A stretch of 7,451 nucleotides of DNA from HK-STAS-PATE-36 sp964610345 (lineage in GTDB: Bacteria; Patescibacteriota; Saccharimonadia; Saccharimonadales; JAGQNJ01): NCBI GenBank assembly GCA_964610345.1, contig CAZSVQ010000034.1:1-7451 (forward strand). Direction: 5' to 3'. The notes beneath the pieces are model-generated. The model was not told the origin of the DNA. It saw only the letters and a program-made list of their open reading frames with translations, and searched no databases. The stretch's first letter is position 1. Each line of letters opens with the position of its first letter. Positions 6,409 to 7,451 of the stretch are shown piece after piece. The translations under genes and the position numbers were made by a program.

Positions 6409-6714
6409 ATGGAATTGTTAAATTATCAATTTGGGTGGATAGAATTAATTGGTTTTTGTGGTGCACTTTTAATACTTTTTGGTTTTTACCGGACAAGTAT
6501 TGGCCAATGGGAAACGGATAGTTTTTGGTATGAGTTAGATAATTTAGTAGGCTCAATTTTGTTGACCGCATACCACATACTGACAAAAACCTATGTTGTT
6601 TTGATTCTGAACGTACTCTGGGCAATTGTAGCCTTTCGGGGTATTACTGCCTATATCGAGCGAAAAAATATTAAAAAAACATATAAAAAACCCAAAAAGA
6701 AATACAAGCATTAG
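6409..6714 (+). CDS. Small three-helix membrane protein, CBU_0592-like
   Basis: A 101-residue protein with three predicted membrane helices (about 9-28, 44-59 and 61-82) and a strongly basic tail (from residue 85, rich in lysine, ending KKKYKH). The arrangement GALLILFGFYRTS, then LDNLVGSILLTAYH, then LILNVLWAIVAF resembles the small CBU_0592-like membrane family, whose function is undefined; this match is from memory of the pattern and is moderate. The gene begins 3 nt after the oxidoreductase stop with no clear Shine-Dalgarno, so it is probably co-transcribed and translationally coupled. The C-terminal lysines should lie in the cytoplasm by the positive-inside rule. It might serve as a membrane partner of the flavoprotein, which is inference from position only. 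Confidence 0.65.
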   Translation: MELLNYQFGWIELIGFCGALLILFGFYRTSIGQWETDSFWYELDNLVGSILLTAYHILTKTYVVLILNVLWAIVAFRGITAYIERKNIKKTYKKPKKKYKH

Positions 6715-6767
6715 TTCATCAAATAAGCGTAAAATATGTTTGATTTAAACTGTTATTGTGTTGCTAT

Positions 6768-6827
6768 GCGGACGTGGCGGAATTGGTAGATGCGTATGCC
6801 AGAGGGGTCAGTGGGAGTAATCCTGTG
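6768..6827 (+). pseudogene. Degenerate 5' copy of tRNA-Leu
   Basis: These 60 nt match the first 60 nt of the intact tRNA-Leu at 6973 at 52 positions. The 5' acceptor strand (GCGGACG), the D arm (one pair now G-U) and the variable-arm stem (GGGA/TCCT) are kept. Six of the eight changes fall in the anticodon arm (6795-6797, 6800, 6801 and 6808); the 5-bp stem no longer pairs and the position of invariant U33 is now A (6801). After 6827 the sequence stops resembling tRNA-Leu, and no CGTCCGC partner for the acceptor strand exists before that of the intact gene at 7049-7055. It cannot fold as a working tRNA. A partial duplication followed by decay is the simplest reading; reuse of the fragment within another RNA is possible. 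Confidence 0.7.
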
Positions 6828-6830
6828 TAA

Positions 6831-6926
6831 GTGAGGGCCGTAAGTGGTGGGTCACAAGGAAACCTTCTCTTGAAAAATATGATTATTTAAACGAAATTTC
6901 AAGTCCACCGGAGGTAACCAAGGCCT
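6831..6926 (+). other. Possible structured RNA (three-way junction) next to the tRNA fragment
   Basis: Complementary segments nest neatly. GGTGG (6846-6850) pairs with CCACC (6905-6909), with G-U extensions on both sides. Inside it are a hairpin AAGG-AAA-CCTT (6856-6866) and a longer one, CTTGAAA (6869-6875) with TTTCAAG (6897-6903). An outer GGCC/GGCC helix (6836-6839 with 6922-6925) can close the whole. The segment TTCAAGT-CCACC (6898-6909) also looks like a tRNA T loop and 3' T stem, and is followed after 8 nt by CCA (6918-6920). It matches no RNA family I recognise; it lacks tmRNA, RNase P, SRP and group I intron signatures. Orientation is assumed from the neighbouring tRNA. Confidence 0.3.
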
Positions 6927-6932
6927 AAAAAC

Positions 6933-6962
6933 TTGTTTTTATCAGATTAGAACCGTTATAAT
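6933..6962 (+). promoter_or_regulatory. Predicted promoter of tRNA-Leu(GAG)
   Basis: TTGTTT (6933-6938) and a perfect TATAAT (6957-6962) are 18 bp apart, placing the transcription start about 4 nt before the mature tRNA 5' end at 6973. The intact tRNA therefore appears to have its own promoter and does not depend on read-through from the degenerate copy. Confidence 0.55.
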
Positions 6963-6972
6963 ATGACTTAAT

Positions 6973-7059
6973 GCGGACGTGGCGGAATTGGTAGACGCGC
7001 TGGCTTGAGGGGCCAGTGGGAGCAATCCTGTGGAGGTTCAAGTCCTCTCGTCCGCACCA
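6973..7059 (+). tRNA. tRNA-Leu(GAG)
   Basis: An 87-nt class II tRNA with every arm intact: acceptor GCGGACG/CGTCCGC (6973-6979 with 7049-7055); D arm with GGTAGA; anticodon stem CTGGC/GCCAG (7000-7004 with 7012-7016) around the loop TTGAGGG with anticodon GAG (7007-7009); a long variable arm (GGGA/TCCT); and T arm GGAGG-TTCAAGT-CCTCT. Discriminator A7056, which leucyl-tRNA synthetase requires, is followed by an encoded CCA (7057-7059). It decodes CUC and CUU. The gene has its own promoter and follows a decayed partial copy of itself. Confidence 0.96.
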
Positions 7060-7255
7060 GAAACGAACTTTTCGGGGATTGTTTTTTAAATTTTTGTCAA
7101 ATTTCTTAAAGTCAAAAACTTAAAACGCTAAACAGAGCCACATTGTTGTTCTTTAAAAGATTGATTTGTTCCGACTTTTGGATATCCTTATAAAATTCTT
7201 ATTTGTGATAAAGATTCTAAAATATCATTAATAATTGTTATGATTACAAATAGTT
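7060..7255 (+). other. AT-rich intergenic region with a -10 box near its end
   Basis: No gene or RNA is recognised between the tRNA and the last reading frame. A short hairpin, CGAA-CTT-TTCG (7064-7074), followed by a T run (7082-7087) might end tRNA transcription, but the stem is only 4 bp and 7 bases separate it from the T run. TATGAT (7239-7244) is a 5/6 -10 box that would start transcription about 5 nt before the ATG at 7256, the same near-leaderless arrangement seen elsewhere in the window. Confidence 0.35.
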
Positions 7256-7451
7256 ATGAAAATGAAATATTCTAGCAAGTTGATTTTGAGAAATAGGCGG
7301 TACGTTATACTTATTACGATTGCTTTAACTGGCTTAATGGTTACTCTAATAGCTGCTGCTTCAGTTAATTCAATATCGATTGAGTCAGAATCTTTGCAAG
7401 GAACTTTTAGCCAACAAAGTTTACGAAAAACTGGTGATCCTAATGCTTCGG
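7256..7451 (+). CDS. N-terminus of an exported or membrane-anchored protein (partial)
   Basis: The frame starts at ATG 7256 and is open for 65 codons to the window edge. A short basic region (LRNRRY) precedes one hydrophobic helix (about 16-37, VILITIALTGLMVTLIAAASV), which is a signal anchor or a signal peptide with possible cleavage after AAA. The following residues, SIESES (41-46), then GTFSQQS and a GDPNAS end, resemble the beginning of CBM6/CBM35-type carbohydrate-binding modules, which often open with an IEAES-like strand and have an ASGG-like turn next. This resemblance is short and tentative. An alternative ATG at 7262 would drop two residues. There is no Shine-Dalgarno; a -10 box at 7239-7244 suggests a nearly leaderless mRNA. 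Confidence 0.6.
   Translation, partial: MKMKYSSKLILRNRRYVILITIALTGLMVTLIAAASVNSISIESESLQGTFSQQSLRKTGDPNAS

Noticed and set aside
6341..6625. Minus-strand 94-codon frame spanning the oxidoreductase/small-protein junction
   Set aside because: It overlaps two better supported plus-strand genes and its translation has no coherent domain or membrane pattern.
6718..6745. Hairpin ATCAAA/TTTGAT after the small membrane protein gene as a terminator
   Set aside because: The 6-bp stem is AT-rich with a 15-nt loop and no following T run, so it is unlikely to terminate transcription.
6768..6920. tRNA-Leu carrying a group I intron
   Set aside because: The anticodon stem cannot pair, the 3' acceptor strand (GGAGGTA) does not complement GCGGACG, and the conserved P, Q, R and S core elements of group I introns are not visible.
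7064..7087. Rho-independent terminator after tRNA-Leu
   Set aside because: The stem is only 4 bp (CGAA/TTCG) and the T run starts 7 bases later; too weak to list as a terminator.
1..7451. Alternative genetic code (UGA as glycine, as in Gracilibacteria/SR1)
   Set aside because: No complete gene has internal TGA codons, and TGA ends the 2341-2703 gene in a neat ATGA overlap with secG.
1..7451. CRISPR array, insertion sequence or integrase
   Set aside because: No regularly spaced repeats, transposase-like frames or terminal inverted repeats were seen.

Overview
This 7.45 kb AT-rich bacterial window is compact: most genes abut or overlap, -10 boxes sit almost on the start codons, and few genes have a clear Shine-Dalgarno sequence. 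All six complete genes end at ordinary stops, including a TGA used within an ATGA overlap, so the code is standard rather than the UGA=Gly code of Gracilibacteria/SR1. The mix (SecG next to a membrane-tethered solute-binding protein, a lone GlcD-like flavoprotein, a LexA-type protein, very short spacers) fits a Patescibacteria/CPR genome, perhaps Saccharibacteria. That placement is inference from gene style, not from a marker gene.

Layout. Positions 1-956 (minus, cut by the window edge) hold one uninterrupted reading frame that joins a complete LexA-type repressor (winged helix, Ala-Gly cleavage site, Ser/Lys dyad) to the start of a cytosine-5 DNA methyltransferase (motif I and the PCQ motif IV). 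This is the most striking object here. A 139 bp divergent intergenic region (957-1095) holds both promoters, a perfect 13-bp palindrome and a 10-bp-period tandem repeat, all reasonable operator candidates. Next on the plus strand is a complete M24B Xaa-Pro aminopeptidase (1096-2313). A tight cluster follows: a YvlD/phage-holin-4-like membrane protein (2341-2703), SecG (2700-2912) and a membrane-anchored family 5 solute-binding protein (2915-4699). A promoter with an extended -10 then drives a GlcD-like FAD oxidoreductase (4771-6405) and a small three-helix membrane protein (6409-6714).

Positions 6715-7255 have no protein gene. They carry an intact tRNA-Leu(GAG) with encoded CCA (6973-7059). 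It is preceded, 205 bp upstream, by a degenerate copy of its first 60 nt (6768-6827), which runs into a stretch that can fold as a three-way junction (6831-6926). A partial gene for an exported or membrane-anchored protein runs off the right edge (7256-7451).

How the parts may work together: the LexA-methyltransferase protein probably regulates its own promoter and possibly the divergent aminopeptidase gene, and could link DNA damage to methylation. The middle cluster concerns the cell envelope: membrane protein, Sec translocon subunit and a tethered peptide-type binding protein. With the Xaa-Pro aminopeptidase it would suit a host-dependent cell that scavenges peptides, although no permease or ATPase gene is visible here.
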